Positions 55,481-64,000 are shown, counted from the first letter of the stretch. The stretch is 64,000 nucleotides of DNA from Glacieibacterium sp965200405 (GCF_965200405.1 NZ_OZ241356.1:1674001-1738000); one strand, 5' to 3'. Numbers and translations: made by a program. The notes: a model not told the origin generated them from the sequence alone.

Positions 55481-56605
55481 ATGAGCACCGATATCGATTA
55501 TTACGAACTGCTCGAATGCGAGCGGACGGCCGACGACGGCAAGCTGAAGGCTTCGTACCGGCGGCTGGCGATGCAATGGCATCCCGACAAGAACCCGGGC
55601 GACGCCGCGGCCGAGCTGCGCTTCAAGTCGATCAGCGAGGCTTATGACTGCCTCAAGGACCCGCAGAAGCGCGCTGCCTATGACCGCTATGGCAAGGCCG
55701 CCTTCCAGCAGGGCGGCGGCGGTGCCGGGGCGCAGGGTTTCGGCGGCTTCGGCGATATTTTCTCGGACATCTTCGAACAGTTCACCGGGCGCGGCCGCCA
55801 GCCGACCGGGCGTGGCCAGGATTTGCGCTACGACCTCGAGATGACGCTGGAGGAAGCCTTCAACGGCAAGGAAGCCAAGCTCGAGATCGAGGTCGCGGTG
55901 ACCTGCGAGCCATGCCACGGTTCGGGCGCCAAGCCCGGCACCTCGGCCAAGGCGTGCACCACCTGCCACGGACAGGGCAAGGTCGGCATGCGCCAGGGCC
56001 TGTTCATGGTCGAGCGCACCTGTCCCACCTGCCAGGGCGCCGGGCGCGTCATCACCGATCCGTGCGACACCTGCCACGGCCAGGGCCGCGTCGAGCGCCA
56101 GAAGTCGCTGTCGGTCAAGGTTCCGGCCGGTGTCGACGACGGCACCCGCATCCGCATGGCCGGCGAAGGCGAGGCAGGCCAGCGCGGCGGCGGACCCGGC
56201 GACCTGTACATCTTCGTCCACATGAAGCCGCACGCCGTCTTCAAGCGCGACGGCACCACCTTGTTCGCTGCAGCCCCGGTGTCGGTGACGACGATGGCAC
56301 TGGGCGGCGAGATCGAAGTGCCGGTGCTCGACAAGTCGGTGGCCGCCATCAAGGTCCCGCACGGCACCCAGACCGGCAAGCAGTTCCGCGTCCGCGGCCG
56401 CGGCATGCCCGCCCTCAACGGCGGCGGCTTCGGCGACCTGGTGGTCCAGCTCGACGTCGAGACTCCAGTCAAGCTGACCAAGCGCCAGCGCGAGCTGCTC
56501 GAGGAGTTCCAGGCGATCGAGGAGGAGCAGGGCGGCAAGAACAACCCGGCTTCGTCGGGCTTCTTCGCCAAGCTCAAGGACGTGTGGAGCGAACTGATCG
56601 ACTAG
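55481..56605 (+). CDS. dnaJ: Chaperone DnaJ (Hsp40)
   Basis: DnaK cochaperone of 374 residues. The J-domain has WHPDKNPGD (HPD at about residue 32), then a Gly/Phe-rich linker, four CxxCxGxG zinc repeats (CEPCHGSG, CTTCHGQG, CPTCQGAG, CDTCHGQG) and the C-terminal substrate-binding domain with GDLYIFVHMKPH. ATG at 55481 is preferred over an in-frame start at 55466 because MSTDIDYYELLE is the normal beginning and AGGGG precedes it. Confidence 0.97.
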   Translation: MSTDIDYYELLECERTADDGKLKASYRRLAMQWHPDKNPGDAAAELRFKSISEAYDCLKDPQKRAAYDRYGKAAFQQGGGGAGAQGFGGFGDIFSDIFEQFTGRGRQPTGRGQDLRYDLEMTLEEAFNGKEAKLEIEVAVTCEPCHGSGAKPGTSAKACTTCHGQGKVGMRQGLFMVERTCPTCQGAGRVITDPCDTCHGQGRVERQKSLSVKVPAGVDDGTRIRMAGEGEAGQRGGGPGDLYIFVHMKPHAVFKRDGTTLFAAAPVSVTTMALGGEIEVPVLDKSVAAIKVPHGTQTGKQFRVRGRGMPALNGGGFGDLVVQLDVETPVKLTKRQRELLEEFQAIEEEQGGKNNPASSGFFAKLKDVWSELID

Positions 56606-56633
56606 GCCGGGGCAGGGGCCTGACTCGTTTTCG

Positions 56634-56662
56634 TTGACATGCCCCCCGGCATTCCCTAACAA
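56634..56662 (+). promoter_or_regulatory. Sigma-70 promoter for rplU-rpmA
   Basis: TTGACA (56634-56639), 17-base spacer, TAACAA (56657-56662). The leader to the rplU ATG would be about 60 bases. It lies right after the dnaJ stop codon. Confidence 0.6.
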
Positions 56663-56729
56663 CCCGGCTCCCGCGCGGGCCACCTCGGTGACCTTGCGCG
56701 ACCATGTTTGACATCAAGGCAACCAGACC

Positions 56730-57017
56730 ATGTTCGCGGTAGTGCGCACGGGCGGCAAGCAATATCGCGTCGCCGCAAATGATACGCTCCTCGTCGAGAA
56801 GCTCGATGGCGAGGCCGGTGCGACCGTCACCCTCGACACGCTGATGTCGGGTGAGGGCGATGCCGTCACCATGGGCGGCGCGGTCACCGCGACGATCATC
56901 GCCCAGACCCGCGGCGACAAGGTCATCATCTTCAAGAAGAAGCGCCGCCACAATTACCGCCGCAAGAACGGTCACCGTCAGTCGCTGACGGTGCTCAAGA
57001 TCGTCAGCGTCGCTTAA
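56730..57017 (+). CDS. rplU: 50S ribosomal protein L21
   Basis: L21, 95 residues. Begins MFAVVRTGGKQYRVAANDTL and contains VIIFKKKRRHNYRRKNGHRQ, the rRNA-binding basic loop. It is followed after 16 bases by L27, the usual pair. Confidence 0.98.
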   Translation: MFAVVRTGGKQYRVAANDTLLVEKLDGEAGATVTLDTLMSGEGDAVTMGGAVTATIIAQTRGDKVIIFKKKRRHNYRRKNGHRQSLTVLKIVSVA

Positions 57018-57033
57018 GTCCGGGACAGAGTAG

Positions 57034-57303
57034 ATGGCACATAAGAAAGCAGGCGGTTCATCCCGCAACGGTCGCGACTCGGCAGGGCGTCGTCTCGGCG
57101 TCAAGCTGTTCGGCGGCCAGACGGTTCGCGGCGGCGGCATCATCGTCCGCCAGCGCGGCACCCGCGTCTATCCGGGCCGTAACGTTGGCCTCGGTGTCGA
57201 TCACACGCTGTACGCACTCGGTGACGGTGTCGTCGTGTTCCACGACGGCAAGCTCGGCCGCAAGTACGTCAGCGTCGATGCCGTGCAGGTCGCTGCCGAA
57301 TAG
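57034..57303 (+). CDS. rpmA: 50S ribosomal protein L27
   Basis: L27, 89 residues. N-terminal MAHKKAGGSSRNGRDSAGRR lies at the peptidyl-transferase centre in known ribosomes, and IIVRQRGTRVYPGRNVG is conserved. No N-terminal processing extension is present. A terminator follows. Confidence 0.98.
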   Translation: MAHKKAGGSSRNGRDSAGRRLGVKLFGGQTVRGGGIIVRQRGTRVYPGRNVGLGVDHTLYALGDGVVVFHDGKLGRKYVSVDAVQVAAE

Positions 57304-57330
57304 GGCTTTCGAGCCTTTCGAGCGCGAATA

Positions 57331-57355
57331 GGGGATCCGTTCGGGTCCCCTTTTT
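57331..57355 (+). terminator. Intrinsic terminator of rplU-rpmA
   Basis: GGGGATCC pairs with GGGTCCCC around GTTC (8 pairs, one G-T wobble), followed directly by TTTTT. Confidence 0.88.
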
Positions 57356-57382
57356 CGTTTTGGAGCGGTCGCTTCTTCGTTC

Positions 57383-57483
57383 GTCATCCCGGCGCATGCC
57401 GGGACCCATTAGGCAAGCTGCTGGCAATCGGGCGCACATATCGTACGGCTCGCTGAATGGGTCCCGGCCTTCGCCGGGATGAC
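57383..57483. repeat. Dispersed inverted repeat with GTCATCCCGGC ends
   Basis: Arms at 57383-57410 and 57456-57483 are reverse complements at 26 of 28 positions (ends GTCATCCCGGC and GCCGGGATGAC, inner ends GGGACCCATT). Each arm can also form its own small hairpin. The 45-base middle carries no gene. Elements of this type are frequent between genes in sphingomonads. It lies between convergent rpmA and dprA, a common place for them. Confidence 0.85.
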
Positions 57484-57522
57484 GGCCCGTTTTGTGTGCC
57501 GGCGTGAACTTCGCAGACGTCG

Positions 57523-58608
57523 CTAGATCGACGCGACTCGCCCACCCGCATGGCGCGCCACCGCGCCGCCCAGCTCCAGATCCAGCAGCACCGCCGCCAC
57601 CACCGCCGATGCCAGCCCGCTCTGCCTGACTAGCTCGTCCACCGCGACGGGTGTCGGTGACAGCAACTCCTCGACCGCCCGGCGTTCATCCTCGCCCGCT
57701 TCGACCGCGACGGGCGCGAAATCGAACATCGGCGCCGCCAGCGAGCGAAAACTCCCCCCACCGAAGCCCGAGATCGCCTCGATGATGTCCGCCGCCGACT
57801 GGACCAGCGTGGCACCCTCGCGGATCAACTGGTTGCAGCCCTGCGCCCGCGGGTCGAGTGGCGAGCCCGGGATCGCCATGACCTCGCGCCCCGATTCGGC
57901 CGCCAGCCGTGCCGTGATCAACGAGCCGGAACGCATCGCTCCCTCGACGACGACCGTCCCGGCGCACAGCCCGGCGATGATGCGGTTGCGCCGCGGGAAA
58001 TGACGCGCCTGCGGGGTCGTGCCGATCGGCATCTCGGCCACCACAAGTCCTTCGATGCCGATCCGCTGCTGCAGTTCGGCCGTCTCGGGCGGGTAGCAGA
58101 CGTCGATCCCTCCCGCGATCACCGCAACCGTGCCACCGGCGAGCGCGCCGGTGTGCGCCGCCGCGTCGATGCCGCGCGCGAGTCCCGAGACGACGACGAG
58201 ATCATGCTCGGCCAGTTCAGCCGCCAATGTCCGCGCAAACCGCACCGCCGCGGCACTGGCATTACGCGCTCCGACCATCGCCACCGCAGGTCGCTCCAGC
58301 AGCGTTGGATCACCCTTGAGCGATAGTATCGGCGGCGCAGTCTCGGTGCGCGCCAGCAGTAGCGGATATTCAGGCGTCCCGATGAACAGCGGCGTCGCAC
58401 CGAACGCCGCCAGTGCCGCCAGTTCGCGCTCCGCGTCGCTGGCCGTACCGATCCTCAACGTCTTGCCGCCGCTGCGCCGTGCCAGGTCGGGCAGGGCATC
58501 AAGTGCCGCCTGTGCCGTGACGAAGCGTGAGATCAGCTGGCGATAAGTGACCGGGCCGACGTTCTCGCTGCGGATCAGGCGAAGGCGCGCGACGGCGTCG
58601 GGAATCAA
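57523..58608 (-). CDS. dprA: DNA-processing protein DprA
   Basis: A DNA-protecting factor for natural transformation that loads RecA on incoming single strands. About 361 residues. The Rossmann-like core is present (MVGARNASAAAVRFA, VSGLARGIDAAAHTGAL, VIAGGIDVCYPPE, HFPRRNRIIAGL, EGAMRSGSLITARLA and IPGSPLDPRAQGCNQLI). A C-terminal winged-helix (DprA_WH) follows the linker. No ATG or GTG fits the conserved start; TTG 58608 overlaps the plsY stop (TTGA), and I used it. Confidence 0.93.
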   Translation of the reverse strand: MIPDAVARLRLIRSENVGPVTYRQLISRFVTAQAALDALPDLARRSGGKTLRIGTASDAERELAALAAFGATPLFIGTPEYPLLLARTETAPPILSLKGDPTLLERPAVAMVGARNASAAAVRFARTLAAELAEHDLVVVSGLARGIDAAAHTGALAGGTVAVIAGGIDVCYPPETAELQQRIGIEGLVVAEMPIGTTPQARHFPRRNRIIAGLCAGTVVVEGAMRSGSLITARLAAESGREVMAIPGSPLDPRAQGCNQLIREGATLVQSAADIIEAISGFGGGSFRSLAAPMFDFAPVAVEAGEDERRAVEELLSPTPVAVDELVRQSGLASAVVAAVLLDLELGGAVARHAGGRVASI

Positions 58609-59228
58609 CTCTTCTGGCCGATGCGGCTCTCGGTGCCGGCACGTAGCCGTTCGATATTCTCGCGGTGCTTCCAAATCAGCAGAAACGCGGCCATCCAAAG
58701 CATGATCAGGACGGGCATCGTTGCCTGGAACATCGTCAGCACCGGGTTCGTCGCGACCAGCCAGGTGACATAGAGCGGCGCGACCAGGGCTGCGAGCATG
58801 CCGCCGACCGAGGAGTAGCGCGTCACCAGCGCCGCGATCAGCCACACCAGCAGCGCCGCGACCCCCAGCGGCCACGCGAGGCCGAGAGTCACGCCGAGGA
58901 TCGTCGCCACGCCCTTGCCGCCGCGAAAGCCCAGCCAGACCGGGAACAGATGCCCGAGGAATGCCGCGAGACCCGCCGCCGTCGGCAGCCAGTCCTGGCC
59001 GCCGAAGCGCTGCGCCAGCCACACCGCGAGAAATCCCTTGCCGGCATCGAGGATCAGCGTCGCCGCCGCCAAGCCCTTGTTACCGCTCCGCAGCACGTTG
59101 GTCGCGCCGATATTGCCCGAGCCGATGGTGCGGATATCCGTGCCGTTCATCGCGCTGAGCAGCAGCCCGAACGGGATCGAGCCGAGCAGATACCCGACAG
59201 CGATCCATAATCCGGGAGCGTGGAGCAT
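58605..59228 (-). CDS. plsY: Acyl phosphate:glycerol-3-phosphate acyltransferase
   Basis: An integral membrane enzyme that makes lysophosphatidic acid, 207 residues, about five to seven helices. The family motifs are clear: GYLLGSIPFGLLL, GSGNIGATNVLRSGNKGLA and LGHLFPVWLGFRGGKGVAT. ATG 59228 gives a normal N-terminus. plsY-dprA is a familiar bacterial pair. Confidence 0.95.
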   Translation of the reverse strand: MLHAPGLWIAVGYLLGSIPFGLLLSAMNGTDIRTIGSGNIGATNVLRSGNKGLAAATLILDAGKGFLAVWLAQRFGGQDWLPTAAGLAAFLGHLFPVWLGFRGGKGVATILGVTLGLAWPLGVAALLVWLIAALVTRYSSVGGMLAALVAPLYVTWLVATNPVLTMFQATMPVLIMLWMAAFLLIWKHRENIERLRAGTESRIGQKS

Positions 59229-59349
59229 CGTTCGGAACGGTAGCGGCGCGGGCGAGCGATGGGAAGAGGCGCGAGGTCGACAGTTGCGTTCGGATCGGCG
59301 CAAGCCGTGCAAGGTTGCGGCCTCTGCTCCCGGCTTCTAGACCGCGAGC

Positions 59350-61005
59350 ATGACGCAGCACCTCGCCATCGCGCTCGCCCAGCTCAACGCCAGCGTCGGC
59401 GACCTGCGGGCCAATGGCGACGCGATGCTGGCGGCACGCGCGCAGGTTCCCGATGCCGATCTGCTGGTGACGCCGGAGCTGTCGATCGTCGGCTATCCGC
59501 CCGAGGATCTGGTGCTGAAGCCCGCGCTGGTCGAGGCCTGTCGCGCCGAGCTCGACCGGCTGGCGGCGGCGACGGCGGACGGTGGCCCGGCGTTGTTGGT
59601 CGGGTTGCCCTATGCCGAGAACGGTCAGCTTTTCAACGTCGCGGCGCTGCTGGAGGGTGGCAAGATCACCGGCATCACGCGCAAGCACGACCTGCCCAAC
59701 TACGGTACATTCGACGAGAAGCGCGTGTTCGATGCCGGGCCGCTTCCGGGGCCGATGAGCTTTCGCGGGGTCCGTCTCGGCGTGCCGATCTGCGAGGATA
59801 TCTGGACGCCCGACGTCACCGAATGCCTGGCGGAAACCGGTGCCGAGCTGCTGGTGGTGCCCAACGGCAGCCCCTACGAGATCGGCAAGGACGACAAAAG
59901 GCTGAGCCTGGTGGTCGGGCGGATCGGCGAGACCGGCTTGCCGCTGCTGTACCTCAACCGCGTCGGCGGGCAGGACGAATTGGTCTTCGACGGCGCCAGC
60001 TTCGTGGTCAACGCCGACCGCAGCCTCGCCTGGCAGCTGCCCGATTGGGACGAGGCGGTGGTGACGACGCAGTGGAGCCGCCATGCGACCGGCGCCTGGG
60101 CCTGCGCGCCCGGCCGCATCGCCGAACTCGATACCGATCCGGCGGATATCTACCACGCGATGGTCGTCGGCCTGCGCGACTATGTAAACCGCAACCGCTT
60201 TCCCGGTGTCGTTCTCGGGCTGTCGGGGGGCATCGACTCGGCGCTCAGCGCGGCGGTGGCGGTCGATGCGCTGGGGCCGGATCGGGTCTGGGGGGTGATG
60301 ATGCCGTCGCGCTTCACCGTCGACGACAGCCTGGAGGACGCGGCGCTGTGCGCGCAGATGCTCGGCTGCAGGCTCGACACCATGCCGATCCTGCCGGCGA
60401 TGCAGGCCTTCGACACGATGCTGGCGCCACTGTTCGAGGGGCGGGCGCGCGACCTGGCGGAAGAGAATATCCAGTCGCGCATCCGCGGGCTCAGCCTGAT
60501 GGCGCTGTCGAACAAGTTCGGGCCGATGCTGCTGACGACCGGCAACAAGAGCGAGATGTCGGTGGGTTATGCGACGATCTACGGCGACATGGCCGGCGGC
60601 TATTCGGTGCTGAAAGACGTTTACAAGACGACCGTGTTCAAGCTGTCGATGTGGCGCAACGCCAACTTTCCGCGGCTCGGGCTGGGGCCACGCGGGCCGG
60701 TGATGCCGCAGCGCGTGATCGACAAGCCGCCGACCGCCGAACTGCGCGAGAACCAGCGCGACGACGACAGCCTGCCGCCATACGACCTCCTCGACGCCGT
60801 TCTGCTCGGGTTGGTCGAAGATGAGCTGTCGGCGAGCGACCTGGTAGCGCGAGGCTATGACGCCGCGATCGTCGCGAAGGTCGAGCGGCTGCTGTACGTC
60901 GCGGAATACAAGCGGCGGCAGGCACCCCCGGGGGTGAAGATCGGGCGGCGCAACTTCGGTCGCGACCGGCGCTATCCGATCACCAACGCGTTCCGGACGG
61001 CGTAA
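59350..61005 (+). CDS. nadE: Glutamine-dependent NAD+ synthetase
   Basis: Final step of NAD biosynthesis, 551 residues. The N-terminal nitrilase-type amidase carries the Glu-Lys-Cys triad (VTPELSIVGYPPEDL, ITRKHDLPNYGTFDE, VPICEDIWTPDV). The C-terminal synthetase has the PP-loop VLGLSGGIDSALSA and LTTGNKSEMSVGYATIYGDMAGGY. It is divergent from plsY by about 120 bases. Confidence 0.97.
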   Translation: MTQHLAIALAQLNASVGDLRANGDAMLAARAQVPDADLLVTPELSIVGYPPEDLVLKPALVEACRAELDRLAAATADGGPALLVGLPYAENGQLFNVAALLEGGKITGITRKHDLPNYGTFDEKRVFDAGPLPGPMSFRGVRLGVPICEDIWTPDVTECLAETGAELLVVPNGSPYEIGKDDKRLSLVVGRIGETGLPLLYLNRVGGQDELVFDGASFVVNADRSLAWQLPDWDEAVVTTQWSRHATGAWACAPGRIAELDTDPADIYHAMVVGLRDYVNRNRFPGVVLGLSGGIDSALSAAVAVDALGPDRVWGVMMPSRFTVDDSLEDAALCAQMLGCRLDTMPILPAMQAFDTMLAPLFEGRARDLAEENIQSRIRGLSLMALSNKFGPMLLTTGNKSEMSVGYATIYGDMAGGYSVLKDVYKTTVFKLSMWRNANFPRLGLGPRGPVMPQRVIDKPPTAELRENQRDDDSLPPYDLLDAVLLGLVEDELSASDLVARGYDAAIVAKVERLLYVAEYKRRQAPPGVKIGRRNFGRDRRYPITNAFRTA

Positions 61006-61112
61006 GGCGTAACGCCCGGATTTGCCCAGGCCGGCGTGCGAGCCGCGCCGGCACTCGCACTGTCCGACGGCGTGGCTTTGCCGCAACGCTATCCGCGCCT
61101 AAGACGCGCAGG

Positions 61113-62438
61113 ATGACCGTTACCCGCTTCGCTCCCAGCCCGACCGGCGCTCTCCATGCTGGCAACGTTCGCACCGCGCTGGTCAACTGGCTCGCCGCTC
61201 GTGCCGCCGGGGGCCGTTTCCTGCTGCGCCTCGACGATACCGACCTCGTTCGCTCGACCGAGGCCAGCGCGCAGAGCATCCGCGACGACCTTGCCTGGCT
61301 CGGTCTGGTTCCGGATGCGGAGTTCCGCCAGTCCGACCGCTTCGCGCTTTACGAGGCGGCGCTGGCCCGGCTTGCCGCCGCCGGGCGCGTGTATCGCGCC
61401 TATGAGACCGCACCTGAACTCGACCTCAAGCGCAAGGTCCAGGCGTCGCGTGGCCTGCCGCCGGTGTACGACCGCGCCGCTTTGCAACTCACCGACGCCG
61501 ACCACGCGCGCTTCGCCGCGGAGGGTGTCTCCCCTCACTGGCGCTTCCGCCTCGACACTGGCGGTCCTGTCGCGTGGCATGACCTGGTGCGCGGCGATGC
61601 CCATGTCGATCCCGAGTCGCTCAGCGACCCCGTCGTACGCCGTGCCGACGGGAGCTGGTTGTACATGCTGCCGTCGGTGGTCGACGACATCGACATGGGC
61701 GTCACGCTGGTGGCGCGCGGCGAAGACCATGTCACCAACTCCGGCGTCCAGATCCAGATGTTCGAGGCGCTGGACGCAGCCGTGCCGCAGTTCGCACATC
61801 TGGCGTTGCTGACCGGCGCGGATGCTGCTTTGTCGAAGCGGCTGGGTTCGGAGGGCGTCGCCGAATGGCGCGCGACAGGCATCGAGCCCCAGGCGATCAC
61901 CGGGCTGCTGGCGCGGCTCGGCACCAGCCACGCCGTCGAGCCGGTGACCAGCCTGGCGCCTTTGGTCGAAGGGTTCGACTTCGGCGCGTTCAGCCGGGCG
62001 ACGGCGCGCTTCGACCCTGCCGAACTGGCACAGCTAAATGCCCGAACCATCCACCTGCTCGATCATGACGCCGTAAAGGACCGCCTGCCCGCCGGGATGA
62101 CCGAAGCGGCGTGGCTGGCGGTGCGCGGCAACCTGACCACCGTCGCCGACGCCGCCGATTGGTGGGCGGTAATCTCGGGCGAGGTTACCCCAACTGTCGC
62201 CCCGGAGGACCGCGACTATGTCCACGCCGCCGCCGAGACACTTGCCGGCCTGCAATGGACCGCGGAAATCTGGCCGGCCTGGACCGCAGCGCTGAAGGTG
62301 GCCAGCGGGCGCAAGGGCCGCGGCCTGTTCCAGCCGCTGCGCCAGGCGCTTACCGGCCGCGACCATGGGCCGGAGATGGCGGTGCTGCTGCCCCTGATCG
62401 GTCGTGAAGCCGCGCTGGCTAGGCTGGCTGACGCCTGA
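61113..62438 (+). CDS. gltX: Glutamate--tRNA ligase
   Basis: A class I aminoacyl-tRNA synthetase of 441 residues. It begins VTRFAPSPTGALHAGNVRTAL, in which HAGN is the HIGH motif. LSKRLGS serves as KMSKS. The catalytic-domain segment YRAYETAPELDLKRKVQASRG is present. It is shorter than the E. coli enzyme and lacks an evident zinc-finger insertion. Alphaproteobacteria often have two GltX copies; whether this one is discriminating cannot be told. ATG at 61113 lies just behind CGCAGG. Confidence 0.95.
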   Translation: MTVTRFAPSPTGALHAGNVRTALVNWLAARAAGGRFLLRLDDTDLVRSTEASAQSIRDDLAWLGLVPDAEFRQSDRFALYEAALARLAAAGRVYRAYETAPELDLKRKVQASRGLPPVYDRAALQLTDADHARFAAEGVSPHWRFRLDTGGPVAWHDLVRGDAHVDPESLSDPVVRRADGSWLYMLPSVVDDIDMGVTLVARGEDHVTNSGVQIQMFEALDAAVPQFAHLALLTGADAALSKRLGSEGVAEWRATGIEPQAITGLLARLGTSHAVEPVTSLAPLVEGFDFGAFSRATARFDPAELAQLNARTIHLLDHDAVKDRLPAGMTEAAWLAVRGNLTTVADAADWWAVISGEVTPTVAPEDRDYVHAAAETLAGLQWTAEIWPAWTAALKVASGRKGRGLFQPLRQALTGRDHGPEMAVLLPLIGREAALARLADA

Positions 62439-62550
62439 CCACTGGTCATCGTTGTCGATCCGTGACAACCTGTGGCCAGCGTCGTCTGCGACCGCGCAAA
62501 AACCGGCCGTCGGCCTCGTGTCGAGCACCCTTTTACGGGAGTCCACGGCC

Positions 62551-63213
62551 ATGACCTTTGCCTCCAACGCCTCGATTCGCCTGCGCGGCAGCACCGGGCT
62601 GCTGATCACCATCGGCGTCCATGCCGGCATCGCCGCGCTGGCGCTGGTCGGGCTGGGGATCGTCACCATCCCCAAGGCGCCGCCACCGCCGATCGTCACG
62701 GTCAACGTCGACCCACCGCCCGTTCAGGCCGAGCCGCTGGTCGCGCCCAAGCCGGTGGAGTTTGCCGTACCGATCGACAGTCCGATCCCGGTCATCGAGA
62801 TCGCGACGACCCCCGACACGCCGCGCGGCGCGACGGTGATCGTCCCGACCATGAGCTCGACCACGGCCGGTAGCGCCGGCACCGGGGACGCGATCGTCGT
62901 CCCGCCGCCGCCGCTCGGCCCGACCGTCACCGCCACCCTCGACCAGCGCTACGCCCGCGACTTCCAGCCGCCCTATCCCGAGCAGTCGCGTCGATTGGGC
63001 GAGGAGGGCGCCGTCGTCGTCCGCGTCGTCGTCGGCCCCGATGGACGCGTCTCGGAAGCACGGATCGCCCGGTCCAGCGGCTTCCCGCGCCTCGATGCGG
63101 CTGCCGTGGCCCGGGCACTGGCCAAGTGGCGTTTCGTGCCGGCCCAGCGCGACGGCACGCCGGTCGCAGCGGAGCGCGAGATCACCGTGCGCTTCCAGCT
63201 GGCGCAGGCCTGA
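62551..63213 (+). CDS. TonB-type energy transducer
   Basis: A periplasm-spanning TonB family protein of 220 residues. It has an N-terminal transmembrane helix (LLITIGVHAGIAALALVGL), whose SH-like His is in GVHAG, a Pro-rich spacer (PPPPIVTVNVDPPPVQAEP) and a C-terminal TonB domain (PPYPEQSRRLGEEGAVVVRVVV, ARIARSSGFPRLDAAAVARALAKWRFVPA). It transmits proton-motive force to outer membrane receptors; partners ExbB/ExbD are not in the window. ATG at 62551 follows ACGGGAG. Confidence 0.93.
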   Translation: MTFASNASIRLRGSTGLLITIGVHAGIAALALVGLGIVTIPKAPPPPIVTVNVDPPPVQAEPLVAPKPVEFAVPIDSPIPVIEIATTPDTPRGATVIVPTMSSTTAGSAGTGDAIVVPPPPLGPTVTATLDQRYARDFQPPYPEQSRRLGEEGAVVVRVVVGPDGRVSEARIARSSGFPRLDAAAVARALAKWRFVPAQRDGTPVAAEREITVRFQLAQA

Positions 63214-63221
63214 CCTACTGG

Positions 63222-63247
63222 GGGGGGCGGGCCAAGGCTCGCCCCCT
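63222..63247 (+). terminator. Hairpin after the tonB-like gene
   Basis: GGGGGCGGGCC pairs with GGCTCGCCCCC with one G-T wobble and almost no loop. The sequence after it is not T-rich, so this is a weak terminator candidate. Confidence 0.4.
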
Positions 63248-63346
63248 ACGCCTGACGAAATACTTGCATCCCGCTCTTCATTCTCCAAAGTTTCAGCCAT
63301 CGTTCCGATGCGGGGCTGGTGCCCGGTCAAGACAAGGAGACGGTGA

Positions 63347-63712
63347 ATGCGCGTCATGGTGATCGTGAAGGCCACGACCGACAGCGAACAGGGCACGCTG
63401 CCATCGCCCGAGTTGCTCGAGGCGATGGGCAAGTTCAACGAACAGCTGATCGAGGCCGGGATATTGGCTCCCGGCGGCGGCGATGGCCTGAAACCCTCGT
63501 CGGCGGGCAAGCGCGTCGCGTTCAGCGGCCCAGACCGCCGGGTCGTCGACGGGCCATTCGCCGCGACCGATGAACTGGTTGCGGGTTTCTGGCTGTGGAC
63601 GGTCAAGGACATGGATGAAGCGGTCGCCTGGGTGATGCGCTGTCCCAATCCCATGCCGGGACCCAGCGAGATCGAGATTCGGCCGCTGTACGAGATGGCT
63701 GACTTTCAATAA
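63347..63712 (+). CDS. YciI-like (DGPF domain) protein
   Basis: A 121-residue protein of the YciI/DGPF ferredoxin-like fold family: MRVMVIVKATTDSEQ at the start, GKFNEQLIEAGILAPGGG and VVDGPFAATDELVAGFWLW with the DGPF motif, and AVAWVMRCPNPMPGPSEIEIRPL. Functions are diverse and unassigned; some members are linked to ECF sigma factor genes, but none is visible here. AAGGAGA before the ATG is a strong ribosome binding site. Confidence 0.88.
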   Translation: MRVMVIVKATTDSEQGTLPSPELLEAMGKFNEQLIEAGILAPGGGDGLKPSSAGKRVAFSGPDRRVVDGPFAATDELVAGFWLWTVKDMDEAVAWVMRCPNPMPGPSEIEIRPLYEMADFQ

Positions 63713-63814
63713 TTTACAGGGTGAATGGCGACGGCTTGCGACGGCGTTGCGCGCCCACTGGCGAGTTGCACCGCTCCGACTTACATTGGCGCTGTACCGA
63801 GTTTCGGAGCGACC

Positions 63815-64000
63815 ATGGCCTATCTCGACAACACGTCCCCAGAGGCAACGCGGACCAAGCTGATCATCGCCGGACTGTCGGTGCTGGTCACCGGCATCGT
63901 CGCGGTCGGCTTCCTGGTCGAATCGCGCTGGGGTTATTCGACGCCGGACGAGAAGATCATTTACGTCAACAGCTGGGGAATGAACCGAACCCGGCAGGAC
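63815..64000 (+). CDS. Hypothetical single-helix membrane protein, 5' part
   Basis: The start of a gene cut by the window end; 62 residues are visible. ATG at 63815 follows CGGAGCGACC. A short charged N-terminus (YLDNTSPEATRTK) is followed by one transmembrane segment (about residues 17-35, LIIAGLSVLVTGIVAVGFLV) and a polar stretch ending KIIYVNSWGMNRTRQD. No stop codon occurs. I recognise no family. Confidence 0.65.
   Translation, partial: MAYLDNTSPEATRTKLIIAGLSVLVTGIVAVGFLVESRWGYSTPDEKIIYVNSWGMNRTRQD

Overview
This is a GC-rich bacterial chromosome segment, very probably from an alphaproteobacterium of the order Sphingomonadales. The evidence is a circularly permuted two-piece tmRNA next to an SspB-alpha type adaptor, two proteins with sphingomonad-style PEP-CTERM tails, an alphaproteobacterial coxBA-ctaB-ctaG-coxC-DUF983-SURF1-thrC-M16 cluster, and a dnaK promoter that fits the alphaproteobacterial RpoH pattern. 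The genus cannot be fixed from the sequence alone. No insertion sequence, phage, integron, tRNA, rRNA or CRISPR array was recognised. The window looks like core chromosome with a few accessory inserts.

Layout. 1-5320: the 3' end of rpoB, complete rpoC and a strong terminator. 5320-5937: a relatively AT-rich gene-free stretch leading to a PEP-CTERM gene. 6842-11679: a GT4 glycosyltransferase, two-piece ssrA, sspB, fumC, gmk and a DUF4893 lipid-free exported protein. 11741-11900: a nested inverted repeat between convergent units. 11929-16401 (minus): a type I secretion operon (TolC, LapB-like ABC, HlyD) with no adjacent substrate. 16820-18211: an orphan 2Fe-2S subunit divergent from a dienoyl-CoA-isomerase-like crotonase. 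18357-28285: the aa3-type cytochrome oxidase and assembly operon, running into thrC, an M16 peptidase and an RNA-methyltransferase-like gene. 28282-31657: a compact group with a CDP-alcohol phosphatidyltransferase, a LicC-like nucleotidyltransferase, a HIT protein and an unknown membrane protein, probably for lipid head groups. 31753-35306 (minus): an exported methyltransferase, a Bcr/CflA efflux pump and an M23 peptidase. 35591-38827: a SUV3-like helicase, an S4 protein and ferredoxin. 39114-39665: a second PEP-CTERM protein. 39677-47161: gshB, a SirB1-like gene, yraN, rsmI divergent from an LpoA-like lipoprotein, then hemW, rdgB, a YcxB-like gene and rph. 47237-49024: a small membrane protein, then hrcA-grpE. 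49191-53310: heme oxygenase plus bacteriophytochrome, a HELTH-motif protein and a PCu(A)C copper chaperone. 53508-57303: dnaK-dnaJ, rplU-rpmA. 57383-57483: a dispersed inverted repeat. 57523-64000: dprA, plsY, nadE, gltX, tonB, a YciI-like gene and the start of a membrane protein.

Functional themes. Proteostasis genes recur (ssrA-sspB; hrcA-grpE; dnaK-dnaJ). The dnaK promoter is a perfect alpha-type RpoH match, and a weaker one sits so close to hrcA that its message would be nearly leaderless. Copper-dependent respiration is represented by the cox operon, CtaG, SURF1 and PCu(A)C. Light sensing is represented by BphO plus a bacteriophytochrome-HWE kinase-receiver fusion lying between grpE and dnaK. 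The most unusual local feature is a palindromic repeat between rdgB and hemW: hemW has no in-frame start codon after the repeat, so its N-terminus or ribosome binding site seems to be repeat-derived.
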